From NCBI GenBank assembly GCA_024689285.1, contig JAILDR010000008.1, positions 1-18,021 of the forward strand: a stretch of 18,021 nt of DNA. The letters are read 5' to 3'. Made by a program: the position numbers and the translations under genes. The notes beneath the pieces are model-generated. The model worked only from the letters and a program-made list of their open reading frames with translations, searched no databases and was not told the DNA's origin. This document shows positions 1-7,779 of this stretch, piece by piece. Each line of letters starts with the position of its first letter. Within the stretch, counting starts at the first letter, position 1. The DNA is from Bacteroidales bacterium. Its GTDB lineage: Bacteria; Bacteroidota; Bacteroidia; Bacteroidales; F082.

Positions 1-55
1 TCAATTTCTTTCTGCCCATACTGAATCGCTTGTCAAATCAGTTGCCAAAGACACA

Positions 56-143
56 AAAGGAGCACTAAAGGAGGGGTAAAGGAACACTAAAGGAGGATAA
101 GACTACGATAAAGGTACGATAAGACTACGTTGAAGGTACGCAA
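56..143. repeat. Eight-unit 11-bp tandem repeat array
   Basis: Eight consecutive 11-bp units can be laid end to end without gaps: AAAGGAGCACT, AAAGGAGGGGT, AAAGGAACACT, AAAGGAGGATA, AGACTACGATA, AAGGTACGATA, AGACTACGTTG and AAGGTACGCAA. The first four form one subfamily. The last four alternate between two others. The period is close to one helical turn, so every unit would present the same face of the DNA. On the minus strand the array ends 37 nt before an ATG at position 19. Two further 11-bp arrays with different unit sequences occur near 17241-17412. Function unknown. Confidence 0.85.
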
Positions 144-267
144 TGAAATTTTTCTTTGTGAGCCGATGAACATAGGTTCGTTTTTTCAGACCATTTCGAT
201 TCACTTTTACAAGACGGAGAACATGCAACAGAGGTATGGTACAAGCAAGCTGGGAGTTTGGTACCGC

Positions 268-275
268 CAAACTTA
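268..275 (-). promoter_or_regulatory. Possible -7 promoter box, minus strand
   Basis: The minus strand reads TAAGTTTG, matching the Bacteroidota -7 consensus TAnnTTTG. It overlaps one arm of a GTTTGG/CCAAAC inverted repeat (256-272) and would drive transcription through the 11-bp array towards the left edge. No clear -33 element is seen, and an 8-bp degenerate motif can occur by chance. Confidence 0.25.
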
Positions 276-334
276 GAGAGTGGTTTTTTTTGTTTTTAGA
301 CAGTTTTTGCCATTTGTTTTCGCCTATTCTATAT

Positions 335-646
335 CTAACCTTCAACCATCCAATTCTCGACCTTCAAGCCTGGCACACGATCGAAGTGCTTGATGTTACC
401 AGTCACCAAGATGAGATCCTCCTCCAAAGCTGTGGCGGCTATAAAGGTATCCATGTCACCTATCTTTATTCCTTTGCTTTCAAGCAACCATCGTATCTCG
501 CCATATTTTTTCAAACAGCTGACGTCGTATTGTTCAAAGAGGTTTGAAAACACAATTACATCCTCAAAATGTTCTTTACGCCCTGACTTGTATGCACCGA
601 AATACAACTCAGCCAAAGTTATGTCAGGGTACAAAACGCAGCGACC
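335..646 (-). pseudogene. vapC: VapC-type PIN nuclease, N-terminus lost
   Basis: The open frame encodes the C-terminal part of a VapC toxin, a PIN-domain RNase that normally cuts tRNA or rRNA and is held in check by a partner antitoxin. Counting from the TTG at 634, it has the second-strand motif TLAELYFG (acidic E9), the GDMDTFIAATA motif (D60, D62) and the tail LVTGNIKHFDRVPGLKVENW, which is typical of the family. The first strand with the LDTN motif and its catalytic aspartate is missing. Reading upstream, the frame meets TGA at 649-647 with only about four further sense codons, and there is no ATG. About 30-35 N-terminal residues and the antitoxin gene are therefore gone. It is most likely a dead remnant. 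The break near 635-646 coincides with the truncated end of the plus-strand antitoxin remnant. Confidence 0.75.
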
Positions 647-738
647 TCATTAAATTAGCGGAGCAAGATTTCATTTACGAAAACCTCGGCATTTTAACGA
701 TGGCTGAAAAGCAGCAATTCAACAGGCTGGCCTTATGA
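640..738 (+). pseudogene. Antitoxin C-terminal remnant
   Basis: The frame ending at TGA 736-738 reads SDLIKLAEQDFIYENLG and then ILTMAEKQQFNRLAL. Its last four bases (ATGA) overlap the start codon of the PIN fragment at 735, the arrangement usual for an antitoxin followed by its toxin. I do not recognise the antitoxin family. The role is inferred from position only. Its 5' part is missing: upstream of about 640 the same frame runs antisense through the VapC remnant. Part of the reading could be accidental. Confidence 0.45.
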
Positions 739-872
739 AGTCGCAGTCAATAAGAATATATGTCGATACCAATGTCTTAGTCAATTATTGCACCGGACAA
801 CAAGCAGATGTTGACGCCTTGACACGGAGAAAATGGCCACCGAGAAAGGCAAGGAACTGGCGAGACAGTTAA
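735..872 (+). pseudogene. PIN-domain toxin, N-terminal fragment
   Basis: A 45-codon frame starting at ATG 735 opens with MKSQSIRIYVDTNVLVNYCTG. YVDTNVLVNY is the classic first strand of a PIN nuclease with its catalytic aspartate (D11). Homology to the fold appears to end near ALT (about residue 30). After that the sequence is arginine- and tryptophan-rich, unlike a PIN protein, and stops at 870-872. The remaining two thirds, with the other acidic residues, are absent. It overlaps the last codon of the neighbouring minus-strand ligase gene. It is read here as the upstream half of a toxin-antitoxin operon cut short by a deletion near 820-835. Confidence 0.6.
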
Positions 873-2464
873 TCCTCCTTCATCACCAGCAAAAGGGCCT
901 CGAAGAAAGCAAACAGTGAAGCTCCGGCTTGGGTCTCAAGGGTGTCTTCGGGGAACATGGAGAGCAACATGATGCAGAGGAATACGGTGTACAGATAAGT
1001 GCGACGCTGCTTGGATGAGAAGTAGGAATAAAGTAGCACGACGAGGAAGAATGCCAGTCCCACCAGACCGAAGGCCAGCGCGATGGACAGATACTGATTG
1101 TGGGCACGGAAGCGGAACTCCTCCTTCAACGGCGAATGAATCTCGTCGTAGGTCTGACGGAAGGCCTGCGGCACATCACCGGTACCCACACCGAACCAGG
1201 GATGCTGGCGGATGAGGTGGAAAGCAGCGCGCGTGTATTCGATGCGCTGCGAGAGCGAGCCTCCATTGGGGTTGTTGAAACGTCGGTAAAGATTGTATTC
1301 GAACAGGGTGGACGACAATCGCGCCCTTACCCCTGGATGCTTCCAATTATTGTAGTTGGCCACACCCTGCTCGATGTTGCGGATGTCCTCGTCAGTAAGG
1401 GCCATCACACCTTCAGCATCCTTGCGCAAACCCTTTGAGGTGAGATAACGCGCCAAAGTAGCCTCTAAGTCCTCGTCGTTAAGGGTCTTGCCTTCAAAAG
1501 GCAACTCGCTGCGTTGCGTCCAGGCCTCCTGCAACTCCTTCCGACAATAATAAAGACCCACATATTGTCCATCCTCAACGGGGTTGCATATCGTATCGTG
1601 CCAGTAGTCGTTACCCAAGGCAGTCTTTTTCTCCAAGGTGTTGAAATCGACAGGTCTGAGCTCCACGAAAGGTTTCAACCAATGCACCGTAAAGATGATG
1701 CCTACAACCAACAACACCCCAGCGCCTATGCCGATACCAATACGCCAACCCCTACCCCGCTTCCAGCGCAGAAAGGCATAGAGCAGCGAAAGCACGACGA
1801 CGGCAGCCAGAACGACATAGCCTGAGAGCGACTCAAAGATGTAGATTTGGTAGACGAACCAAAAGGCCAGAAAGTACTGGAGATAAAGGTTGATGGCAAA
1901 GCGCGTGCTGAAGGTTGACCCAGGGGCCTCAGTAGTAGCGATATACCAAAAAATGATGGCAATACAGAAGACGATGTTGAGGCAGAAGCGGATGTGGCTG
2001 ATGAAGTGTGAAATCTCGCGAACGTCCTCATAATCGTGCCTCCAGTAAGACACGCTGCTGAAGATAGTGGCGATGAATACGGACAGCACATAGACAAGCA
2101 TCACCTGATTGAAACGTTTGTGCCCCAATGGAGGTATCGACGACAAGATGAATGGCATCACGAGGATGGGAAGCTTGACGCGCAGATCCTTCATAGCATA
2201 CTCAAAATCGGTGGTATAGAGCAGACCGACGACGTGCATCAGATAAAAGGCGACCAAAAGGACAGCGGGCTTGTTATTCCAGAAACGCAGAAGCTTTTTA
2301 TTGATTGATTTTGTGCTAAAACAATCAACAATAAACACAGCAACCAACCAGAACTGAGACATTCCCATCAGGAAAGGCGAGAGGGTGAGCCCCGCCGCCA
2401 CCATCATCAAGCCTAAGACGTAGGCTTGCGTCAGCGTGAACCGTATGGCCTTTTTCGGGGTCAT
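869..2464 (-). CDS. O-antigen ligase family membrane protein
   Basis: This 531-residue polytopic membrane protein is of the Wzy_C/WaaL superfamily, which joins or polymerises undecaprenyl-linked glycans on the periplasmic side of the inner membrane. Many hydrophobic segments occur between residues 10 and 260. A large soluble loop (about 262-420) follows, then the Wzy_C block with GVGTGDV (425-431) and RAHNQYLSIALAFGLVG (453-469, H455), then further membrane spans. The loop motif RYLTSKGLRKDA is, from memory, typical of Bacteroidota members. The start chosen is the ATG at 2464, whose A is the last base of the upstream protease stop (TGATG), giving translational coupling. A GTG one codon earlier is possible. 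WaaL ligase and Wzy polymerase roles cannot be separated from sequence alone. Confidence 0.85.
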   Translation of the reverse strand: MTPKKAIRFTLTQAYVLGLMMVAAGLTLSPFLMGMSQFWLVAVFIVDCFSTKSINKKLLRFWNNKPAVLLVAFYLMHVVGLLYTTDFEYAMKDLRVKLPILVMPFILSSIPPLGHKRFNQVMLVYVLSVFIATIFSSVSYWRHDYEDVREISHFISHIRFCLNIVFCIAIIFWYIATTEAPGSTFSTRFAINLYLQYFLAFWFVYQIYIFESLSGYVVLAAVVVLSLLYAFLRWKRGRGWRIGIGIGAGVLLVVGIIFTVHWLKPFVELRPVDFNTLEKKTALGNDYWHDTICNPVEDGQYVGLYYCRKELQEAWTQRSELPFEGKTLNDEDLEATLARYLTSKGLRKDAEGVMALTDEDIRNIEQGVANYNNWKHPGVRARLSSTLFEYNLYRRFNNPNGGSLSQRIEYTRAAFHLIRQHPWFGVGTGDVPQAFRQTYDEIHSPLKEEFRFRAHNQYLSIALAFGLVGLAFFLVVLLYSYFSSKQRRTYLYTVFLCIMLLSMFPEDTLETQAGASLFAFFEALLLVMKED

Positions 2465-4113
2465 CACTTGCCAGCCAGGATGCTGTGGTATTCGTCCTTG
2501 CCGTTGGTATTCAGCAAAATCTCGAAGGCGCGTTCAAGGTCGGGGTCATTTTGCAGGGAAGCCACGATGCGGCCTTTCTGATAATAATAGCGCCCAACAA
2601 TTTCGGAGCGCAACAGTTCTTCAATATCCTTGCGGTTGCTGATAAGGTCTTTGTCTTTCTCAGCCGCAAGGTTGCTCTCCAATTGTTCGATTTGCGGCTT
2701 GATTTTGTCAAGATAGCCCTCGTCTTTGGCCGTTTTCTTCAGTTTCTCGATAGTCTTCTCACTCTCGGTGGTATAGCTGAAGCCTTTGTCTTTCACAAAC
2801 TGCATGAAATCCATGTAGGTGGCTTCATCGATTTGGAAACGGTCGGCAGAATCTATGGTCTTGTGTTCGCTATAGAACTTAGTGGCATAGTCGAAGATGA
2901 GGCTCTTGGCGTATAAGTATGCAGTCACCGTGGCATACGGGTTGCGAGTGACTTTCACGTCGGGGGTGATGCCGTGGCCTTCATAAACCGTACGTCCGTG
3001 CATGGTGGTAAAAGGTTTGCCAAGGGTGTCATTCTTCTTTTGGGTGGTGTCTTTCTTATGCGAATAGTCGATTTCCTGGATGCAACGTCCGCTGGGGATA
3101 TAATAATGCGCCACCGTCACTTTCATTTGAGTGTTGTAGCTTAGGGGCAGAATGTTCTGCACCAGCCCTTTACCAAAAGTACGTGTGCCTATGATGACAC
3201 CACGGTCGTAGTCTTGGATGGCACCTGCCACAATCTCGCTGGCCGAGGCGCTGTTGCCATCAACAAGGATAGCCAAAGGAATTTCCAAATCGACAGGCTC
3301 GTTTGTGGTGGCATGTACGCTGTTGGCTGTGGCAGCCTTGCCCTTCATGGAAACGACGGGCTTCCCTTTGGAAACGAACAGATTGACAATGTCAACCGCC
3401 TCGTTCATCAAGCCGCCGCCGTTGCCGCGCAAATCGAGGACAAACCCCTTCAGCTCATTGTCTTTACGCATCTCCAAGAACTTTTCTTTCAGTTCTTTGG
3501 CCACATCGCGGGTAAAACCGCTCAACGAGAGGTAGGCCACCCCGTTGTCGAACACTTTATAATATGGAATATTGTCGATTTTCACCTTCTCGCGCTTCAG
3601 CTTCATCTCAATTGGCTTTTCCTTGCCATAACGCTGTATTTTCAGCGTCACCTCGGTGCCCGGCTGACCTTTCAGCAGTTCGCTCACCTCTTGCGTGTTC
3701 TTCTTGTGGCAATCTACTCCGTTCACCTCAAGGATGGCATCACCGGCAACGAGTCCAGCCTTTTGCGCAGGCCAGCCATAATAAGGATCGGAGATACGGG
3801 TCAGTTCGCCATCATATTGGATGAGGGCACCTATGCCGCCATATTCGCCCGTGGTCATGAAACGCGCGTTCTCGATGTCCGACTCGGGGATGAAGACCGT
3901 ATACGGGTCGAGGCCGTCGAGCATGGCGTTGATAGCTGCCTCGTTCAATTCTCCCGGATTGATTTCGTCAACATAATTGAGATTCAACTCACGCAGGAGA
4001 CTGTTGTAGATGTCGAGGCTTTTGGCAATTTCAAAGTTGTTCTGCTTCTCCTGGGCGACGAGGCCGATGGAGAGCAAGAGAGATAGGATAAGGGTGAAGA
4101 GGGTGTTTTTCAT
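2464..4113 (-). CDS. S41 C-terminal processing peptidase (CtpA/Prc-like)
   Basis: This is a 549-residue exported serine protease. An N-terminal signal peptide (about 1-20, ending LVAQ) is followed by a helical region, a PDZ domain (about 85-165, with GGIGA and AGLVAGDAILEVNG) and the S41 catalytic core. The core shows GNSASASEIVAGA with nucleophile S290, and TFGKGLVQ with K315 and Q319. The S-25-K-4-Q spacing matches the Ser-Lys-Gln triad of CtpB-type proteases. RGNGGG (229-234) precedes the active site. The C-terminal 180 residues are charged and probably helical. Such enzymes trim or degrade periplasmic proteins from their C-termini. The substrate here is unknown. The gene follows yidD by 32 nt and its stop overlaps the start of the ligase gene, so the two are probably co-translated. 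Confidence 0.95.
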   Translation of the reverse strand: MKNTLFTLILSLLLSIGLVAQEKQNNFEIAKSLDIYNSLLRELNLNYVDEINPGELNEAAINAMLDGLDPYTVFIPESDIENARFMTTGEYGGIGALIQYDGELTRISDPYYGWPAQKAGLVAGDAILEVNGVDCHKKNTQEVSELLKGQPGTEVTLKIQRYGKEKPIEMKLKREKVKIDNIPYYKVFDNGVAYLSLSGFTRDVAKELKEKFLEMRKDNELKGFVLDLRGNGGGLMNEAVDIVNLFVSKGKPVVSMKGKAATANSVHATTNEPVDLEIPLAILVDGNSASASEIVAGAIQDYDRGVIIGTRTFGKGLVQNILPLSYNTQMKVTVAHYYIPSGRCIQEIDYSHKKDTTQKKNDTLGKPFTTMHGRTVYEGHGITPDVKVTRNPYATVTAYLYAKSLIFDYATKFYSEHKTIDSADRFQIDEATYMDFMQFVKDKGFSYTTESEKTIEKLKKTAKDEGYLDKIKPQIEQLESNLAAEKDKDLISNRKDIEELLRSEIVGRYYYQKGRIVASLQNDPDLERAFEILLNTNGKDEYHSILAGK

Positions 4114-4145
4114 TTCAGATTTCAGTTTTCATGATTTCAAATTGG

Positions 4146-4394
4146 TCAGGGGACAGGGTCATAGCCGCTGCCACCCCAAGGATTGCATGACAGGATGCGT
4201 TTGAAGGTAAGCCACCCGCCTTTGAAGAAACCATATTTTTGAATGGCTTCGATGCCGTAGTTGGAACAGGTAGGCGTGTATCGGCAACTCTTGCCGAACC
4301 AAGGAGACAGCGTAAGCTGATAAATCCTTATCAGAAGAATCAGAAAGTCAGCCGGCAGTCTTTTTACTCTCGTGATAACGTTTGACCAGTTCAT
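4146..4394 (-). CDS. yidD: Membrane protein insertion efficiency factor YidD
   Basis: The 82-residue product matches YidD (formerly DUF37/Haemolytic family). It is a small membrane-associated protein that aids insertion of membrane proteins by the YidC/Oxa1 insertase. Diagnostic features are [29 protein letters not shown] with the conserved cysteines, and the terminal [14 protein letters not shown]. The ATG at 4394 gives a 47-nt overlap with the end of rnpA. No later ATG, GTG or TTG would keep the conserved N-terminal helix, so the overlap is probably real. In many bacteria yidD sits beside rnpA and yidC. Here yidC is not in the window. Confidence 0.95.
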   Translation of the reverse strand: MNWSNVITRVKRLPADFLILLIRIYQLTLSPWFGKSCRYTPTCSNYGIEAIQKYGFFKGGWLTFKRILSCNPWGGSGYDPVP

Positions 4395-4758
4395 GGATGG
4401 CTTTTTTCGTCTTGTCGAACATCTCGTTGTAGCTGTGGATGACCGTAGCCGTATAGACTAACGCTACATCTATGGAAATATTATCTTTTTCGCAGATTTC
4501 GAGCAGGGGCAATTTGTTTTTGCGCCAGCTCTCACGCATCAGCCTTTTCACCCGATTGCGTTTGAAGGCATGGTGGAAACGTTTTTTCGATACGGAGACG
4601 AGCAGGCGGCAAGTGGCAGGCTGGCACCCGTCCTTGCGAAACAGGTAGACCATTCGGAAAGGATAGACCGAAACGCCCTTGCCGCGGTCGAAGAGTGTCG
4701 CGACGTCGTTTTCCTTATAGATGCGTTCGTATTTAGGTAAGCCTTCCTTTGCTGACAT
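4348..4758 (-). CDS. rnpA: Ribonuclease P protein component
   Basis: This 136-residue basic protein is the protein subunit of RNase P, which with the catalytic RNA removes 5' leaders from pre-tRNAs. The signature [15 protein letters not shown] (about 75-89) is the conserved RNR motif. [13 protein letters not shown] just before it forms the central strand of the fold. The length is within the usual range (110-140). It starts 6 nt after the hemD stop and its end overlaps yidD. The catalytic RNA gene rnpB, rpmH and dnaA are not in the window, so this is the Bacteroidales hemD-rnpA-yidD arrangement rather than the rpmH-rnpA pair near the origin. Confidence 0.96.
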   Translation of the reverse strand: MSAKEGLPKYERIYKENDVATLFDRGKGVSVYPFRMVYLFRKDGCQPATCRLLVSVSKKRFHHAFKRNRVKRLMRESWRKNKLPLLEICEKDNISIDVALVYTATVIHSYNEMFDKTKKAIHELVKRYHESKKTAG

Positions 4759-4764
4759 AGCCGC

Positions 4765-5526
4765 TTATTTCTTCTTGCTCTTCTTCTGTTCGGCAGCAAG
4801 ATATTGCTCGATGGCCATCGTCATAGACGGGGCTGTCTCAGAAGGTGCCTTGATGTTCAGCTCAAAGCCGACATCAACAATAGCTTGACAGGTAGTCTCG
4901 CCAAAACCACCGATGGCCACACCATCCTGTTTGAACTCCGGGAAGTTCTCTTTCAGCGAATGGATACCCGCAGGGCTGAAGAACACCAACATCTCGTAAT
5001 CGCCAATATTGACGTGCTTTAGGTCGGCAGGAACAGTACGGAACATGACGGCCTTGGTGAAGTTGAGTTTGGCGGCAGCGAGCAGGTCGGTGGTCGAGTC
5101 GGAACTGATGTCGGAACAGCAGTAAAGATACTTCTCGTCCTTATGCTTCTTCATGATCTCAATGAGGTCGGTAAGCGTCTGGTTGCCATAAAAGACCTTG
5201 CGCTTACGATATTGCACATAACGCTGCAGATAGAACGCCGTCGCCTCGTTGATGCAGAAATACTTAAGCGTTTCTGGCACGTTGTAGCGCATTTCTTTGG
5301 CCACGCGGAAAAAATGGTCAACAGCATTTCGACTGGTGAGAATGATGCCTGTATACTCAGGCAACTTCACATGCTCTTGACGCAACTCACTCGCAGAAAC
5401 GTCATCAAGACGGATAAACTTCTCGAAAGTAAAACTGACACCATATTTTTTCATCATGTCGGCATATGGGGTCTTGGAAATGTCGGCAGGTTGGGGTTGT
5501 GACACCAAAATATGCTTGATCTTCAT
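4765..5526 (-). CDS. hemD: Uroporphyrinogen-III synthase
   Basis: This 253-residue HEM4-family protein closes and inverts ring D of hydroxymethylbilane to give uroporphyrinogen III in haem, sirohaem and cobalamin synthesis. Recognisable segments are GIILTSRNAVDHFF (about 60-73), YLYCCSDISSDS (about 134-145), MLVFFSPAGIHSLKENFPE (about 179-197) and AIGGFGETTCQAI (about 204-216). These are the paired-domain contacts common to the family, which is otherwise poorly conserved. The lysine- and alanine-rich tail (AAEQKKSKKK) is a dispensable-looking extension. It lies 65 nt downstream of the DUF4271 gene and 6 nt upstream of rnpA. Other haem genes are absent, so the linkage to rnpA is positional, not metabolic. 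Confidence 0.9.
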   Translation of the reverse strand: MKIKHILVSQPQPADISKTPYADMMKKYGVSFTFEKFIRLDDVSASELRQEHVKLPEYTGIILTSRNAVDHFFRVAKEMRYNVPETLKYFCINEATAFYLQRYVQYRKRKVFYGNQTLTDLIEIMKKHKDEKYLYCCSDISSDSTTDLLAAAKLNFTKAVMFRTVPADLKHVNIGDYEMLVFFSPAGIHSLKENFPEFKQDGVAIGGFGETTCQAIVDVGFELNIKAPSETAPSMTMAIEQYLAAEQKKSKKK

Positions 5527-5591
5527 GCGCTATCTTTACTTTAGTGTATCATTATTATCTTTCTTTTTCCTCGTCTGAACGGTTTAACTCT

Positions 5592-6410
5592 TTAGAAAAC
5601 AGAACCTTGACTAAAATAACGCAAACCTGCTGTCAGGAGCAATGCCGTAGGGGCGATTTCAAGGCTGCAAAAATACAAAAAAATGAAAAACGATGGTATT
5701 TTTGTTGCAACTCTAGTTTCAACAATTCCTATAATAAACCTTATCAACGCAGCCAGTGCAATCACGCTAATGCCAATCCACACAAAGAGCGAGTAAGGGT
5801 TATAAAGCAGCAGAAGCAGGATGGGAAGCATGACTATAAAGGTAAAAATCAACACCGAAAGTTGTACGGTCACTTGACGGCTGACGGCATCGCGGGCTTC
5901 GAAAAGCCAATTCACATAATAAAGGAACAAAAACCGGAGCAATACCCAGCCACCCACCGCGGCAAAAGCGACACCGAACATGTGGTTGGTGTTGTATTGC
6001 ACCACATCACGCGAGAGCACCACACAGCTTTTCTGCACAAAAAGGGCTATAACGGCGACATAAGCCACCAAGAAAGTGAAACCCAAAAAACTGCCCATAG
6101 GATTCCATTCACGCAGCAACTGATTGGTGTGTGCCACTCCTCCCGGTACCGAAAGAATCTGACGGAACTGACGGGGATAGAGCTGCTTGTTTATCACGAC
6201 GAGAAGCAGCATAAGGCCCAACACGACAAGATTCCATCCCACCAGCACATCATACGTCATGCGAGGCATCGGGTTGATGCTGCCACCAAACGTCGTGACA
6301 AAGCTCTCAGCAGGCACCGTGTCACATAAGGCAGAGTCGACAACTGGGATAGTGTCAATCAGGCGGTTCCCGAAGCTAGGCTGGTAGGATATGTAGGGGT
6401 ATTCTGGCAT
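5592..6410 (-). CDS. DUF4271 multi-spanning membrane protein
   Basis: A 272-residue integral membrane protein of the DUF4271 family, which in Bacteroidota is commonly encoded just upstream of hemD. After a short N-terminal segment (MPEYPYISYQPSFG), about eight hydrophobic stretches are visible, for example WNLVVLGLMLLLVV, FLGFTFLVAYVAVIALFV, FAAVGGWVLLRFLFLYYV, VLIFTFIVMLPILLLLL and FIFLYFCSLEIAPTALLLTAG. No catalytic motif is seen and the function is unknown. The start is placed at ATG 6410. A TTG 30 nt further upstream extends the frame but overlaps the minus-strand promoter box at 6445-6438, so it is rejected. The family assignment rests on the gene neighbourhood and topology together. Confidence 0.8.
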   Translation of the reverse strand: MPEYPYISYQPSFGNRLIDTIPVVDSALCDTVPAESFVTTFGGSINPMPRMTYDVLVGWNLVVLGLMLLLVVINKQLYPRQFRQILSVPGGVAHTNQLLREWNPMGSFLGFTFLVAYVAVIALFVQKSCVVLSRDVVQYNTNHMFGVAFAAVGGWVLLRFLFLYYVNWLFEARDAVSRQVTVQLSVLIFTFIVMLPILLLLLYNPYSLFVWIGISVIALAALIRFIIGIVETRVATKIPSFFIFLYFCSLEIAPTALLLTAGLRYFSQGSVF

Positions 6411-6437
6411 CAAAAAAAAATGATTCAATTCGGGCTG

Positions 6438-6445
6438 CAAAGATA
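6438..6445 (-). promoter_or_regulatory. -7 promoter box for the DUF4271-hemD-rnpA block
   Basis: The minus strand reads TATCTTTG, a full match to the Bacteroidota TAnnTTTG -7 element, followed by GC. It lies 27 nt upstream of the chosen ATG (6410) in the 88-nt divergent spacer. A -33 element is not clear. Confidence 0.6.
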
Positions 6446-6471
6446 ATGATAATTTTGATTACGAAATTTAT

Positions 6472-6479
6472 TACTTTTG
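6472..6479 (+). promoter_or_regulatory. -7 promoter box for the aspartate kinase gene
   Basis: TACTTTTG on the plus strand matches TAnnTTTG and lies 19 nt before the kinase ATG (6499), implying a very short leader. It faces away from the minus-strand box at 6445-6438, so the spacer is a compact divergent promoter region. An upstream TTTTG (6453-6457) is closer than a usual -33 element. Confidence 0.55.
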
Positions 6480-6498
6480 CATCTTCAATCGAAAGACA

Positions 6499-7773
6499 AT
6501 GATTAAAAGAATCTATAAATTCGGTGGCGCGTCGGTAAAAGACGCTCAGGCTGTGCACAACCTGGCCGACATTGTGAGTCAACACAAGGACGAGGACATC
6601 CTGTTGGTCGTCTCTGCCATGGGCAAGACTACCAATATGTTGGAAAAAGCACTCTCCAACTTCCGCGAACACGAAGGCCAACTCGGCATGGAGGCTTTGC
6701 ATGAAGTGATTGCCTACCACGATAACATCATCAACGGGCTATTTGGCGATGACACCAACCCTGATTTTGCCGAGACCATCGCCAACCTCTTCATCGATCT
6801 GTGGGAGAAACTGCAAGACACCGGCAAACCTTACGACTACCAATACGACCAAACCGTCAGTTTCGGTGAGCTCATCTCGACGACCATCATCCAAGAATAC
6901 CTCAACAAGCGAGACATCCCTGCCCGTTGGTTAGACGCGAGGAAATATGTTATCACCGACGAAAATTACCGTGCTGCCAGCCCTGATTGGGACGAGACAC
7001 GCCTGCGCATCAGCAAACTCAACGACGAGCACATCAGAGGCCTGGTCTGCCTCACACAAGGCTTCATTGGCTGCACCGAAGACGGCAAGCACAGCACCAC
7101 CCTCGGGCGCGAAGGTTCCGACTTCACCGCTGCCATCTTCGCCAACTGTCTCGATGCAGAAGAAGTCACCATCTGGAAAGACGTGGACGGTCTGCTCAAT
7201 GCCGACCCGAAACGTTTTTCCGATACAGTCAAAATACCACACATCCCTTACTCTGAAGCCATCGAGCTGGCTTTTTATGGTGCTACTGTCATCCATCCCA
7301 AGACCATCAAACCGCTGCAAAACAAAGGCATACGCCTCAAGGTGCAATCGTTCCTCAATCCCGACCATGAGCCCACCATTATCGACAGCATACAGGACAA
7401 AAACGACGAGCGCATCCCTTCTTACATCGTAAAGGACAACCAAACCCTCGTCAGCATCACGCCACGCGACTTCTCCTTCATGAACGTCCACAACCTGCAG
7501 ATTATCTTCCAAGTGTGCGACGAGCTACACCTCCACGCCAACATGATACAGACTTCGGCCCTGATGCTCTCATTCTGCTTCGACAGCGATGCCGTCAAGC
7601 TCGAAAACCTGAAAGCAGCCCTGGGCGACGTCTTCCGAATCCGATACAACGAAGGACTGCAGCTGTTCACCATCAGGCATTACCGCGAAGATTCAGGCAA
7701 GGAGTTTCTGAAAGGCAGAAAGATACTTGTCCAGCAAGAGAGCCGAAGCACTATCCAATATGTATTATCGTAG
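6499..7773 (+). CDS. Aspartate kinase, monofunctional
   Basis: This 424-residue enzyme phosphorylates L-aspartate, the first step towards lysine/diaminopimelate, threonine and methionine. The amino-acid kinase domain (about 1-290) shows YKFGGASVKD (6-15, ATP-binding), VVSAMGKTTNML (37-48), SFGELIST (121-128), TTLGREGSDFTAA (200-212) and WKDVDGLLNADP (226-237). The C-terminal part (about 300-424) has the hydrophobic pattern of ACT regulatory domains, which in this family bind lysine or threonine. The length fits a lysC-type enzyme without homoserine dehydrogenase. Bacteroidota usually also carry a fused thrA, so which effector acts here is not visible. It is followed after 6 nt by trmO. Confidence 0.94.
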   Translation: MIKRIYKFGGASVKDAQAVHNLADIVSQHKDEDILLVVSAMGKTTNMLEKALSNFREHEGQLGMEALHEVIAYHDNIINGLFGDDTNPDFAETIANLFIDLWEKLQDTGKPYDYQYDQTVSFGELISTTIIQEYLNKRDIPARWLDARKYVITDENYRAASPDWDETRLRISKLNDEHIRGLVCLTQGFIGCTEDGKHSTTLGREGSDFTAAIFANCLDAEEVTIWKDVDGLLNADPKRFSDTVKIPHIPYSEAIELAFYGATVIHPKTIKPLQNKGIRLKVQSFLNPDHEPTIIDSIQDKNDERIPSYIVKDNQTLVSITPRDFSFMNVHNLQIIFQVCDELHLHANMIQTSALMLSFCFDSDAVKLENLKAALGDVFRIRYNEGLQLFTIRHYREDSGKEFLKGRKILVQQESRSTIQYVLS

Positions 7774-7779
7774 GGAAAA

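Larger units (their letters stand above)
1..334. other. Gene-free left edge
   Basis: No convincing protein gene is seen in this stretch. It contains the 11-bp repeat array (56-143), a 6-bp inverted repeat GTTTGG/CCAAAC with a 5-nt loop (256-272), and a minus-strand TAAGTTTG box (275-268). An ATG on the minus strand at 19-17 opens a frame reading MGRKK that runs out of the window. It could be the first codons of a leftward gene, but six codons cannot support a call. Confidence 0.5.

Noticed and set aside
103..345. An 80-codon minus-strand frame downstream of the VapC remnant
   Set aside because: It starts at TTG inside the VapC end, its last part is translated 11-bp repeat, and it has no protein-like features.
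3214..4086. A 290-codon plus-strand frame opposite the S41 protease gene
   Set aside because: It is antisense to a gene with a full set of protease motifs and is explained by its codon bias; it shows no recognisable domain.
5544..6329. A 261-codon plus-strand frame opposite the DUF4271 gene
   Set aside because: The His/Gln/Lys-rich composition is the usual antisense image of a hydrophobic membrane protein.
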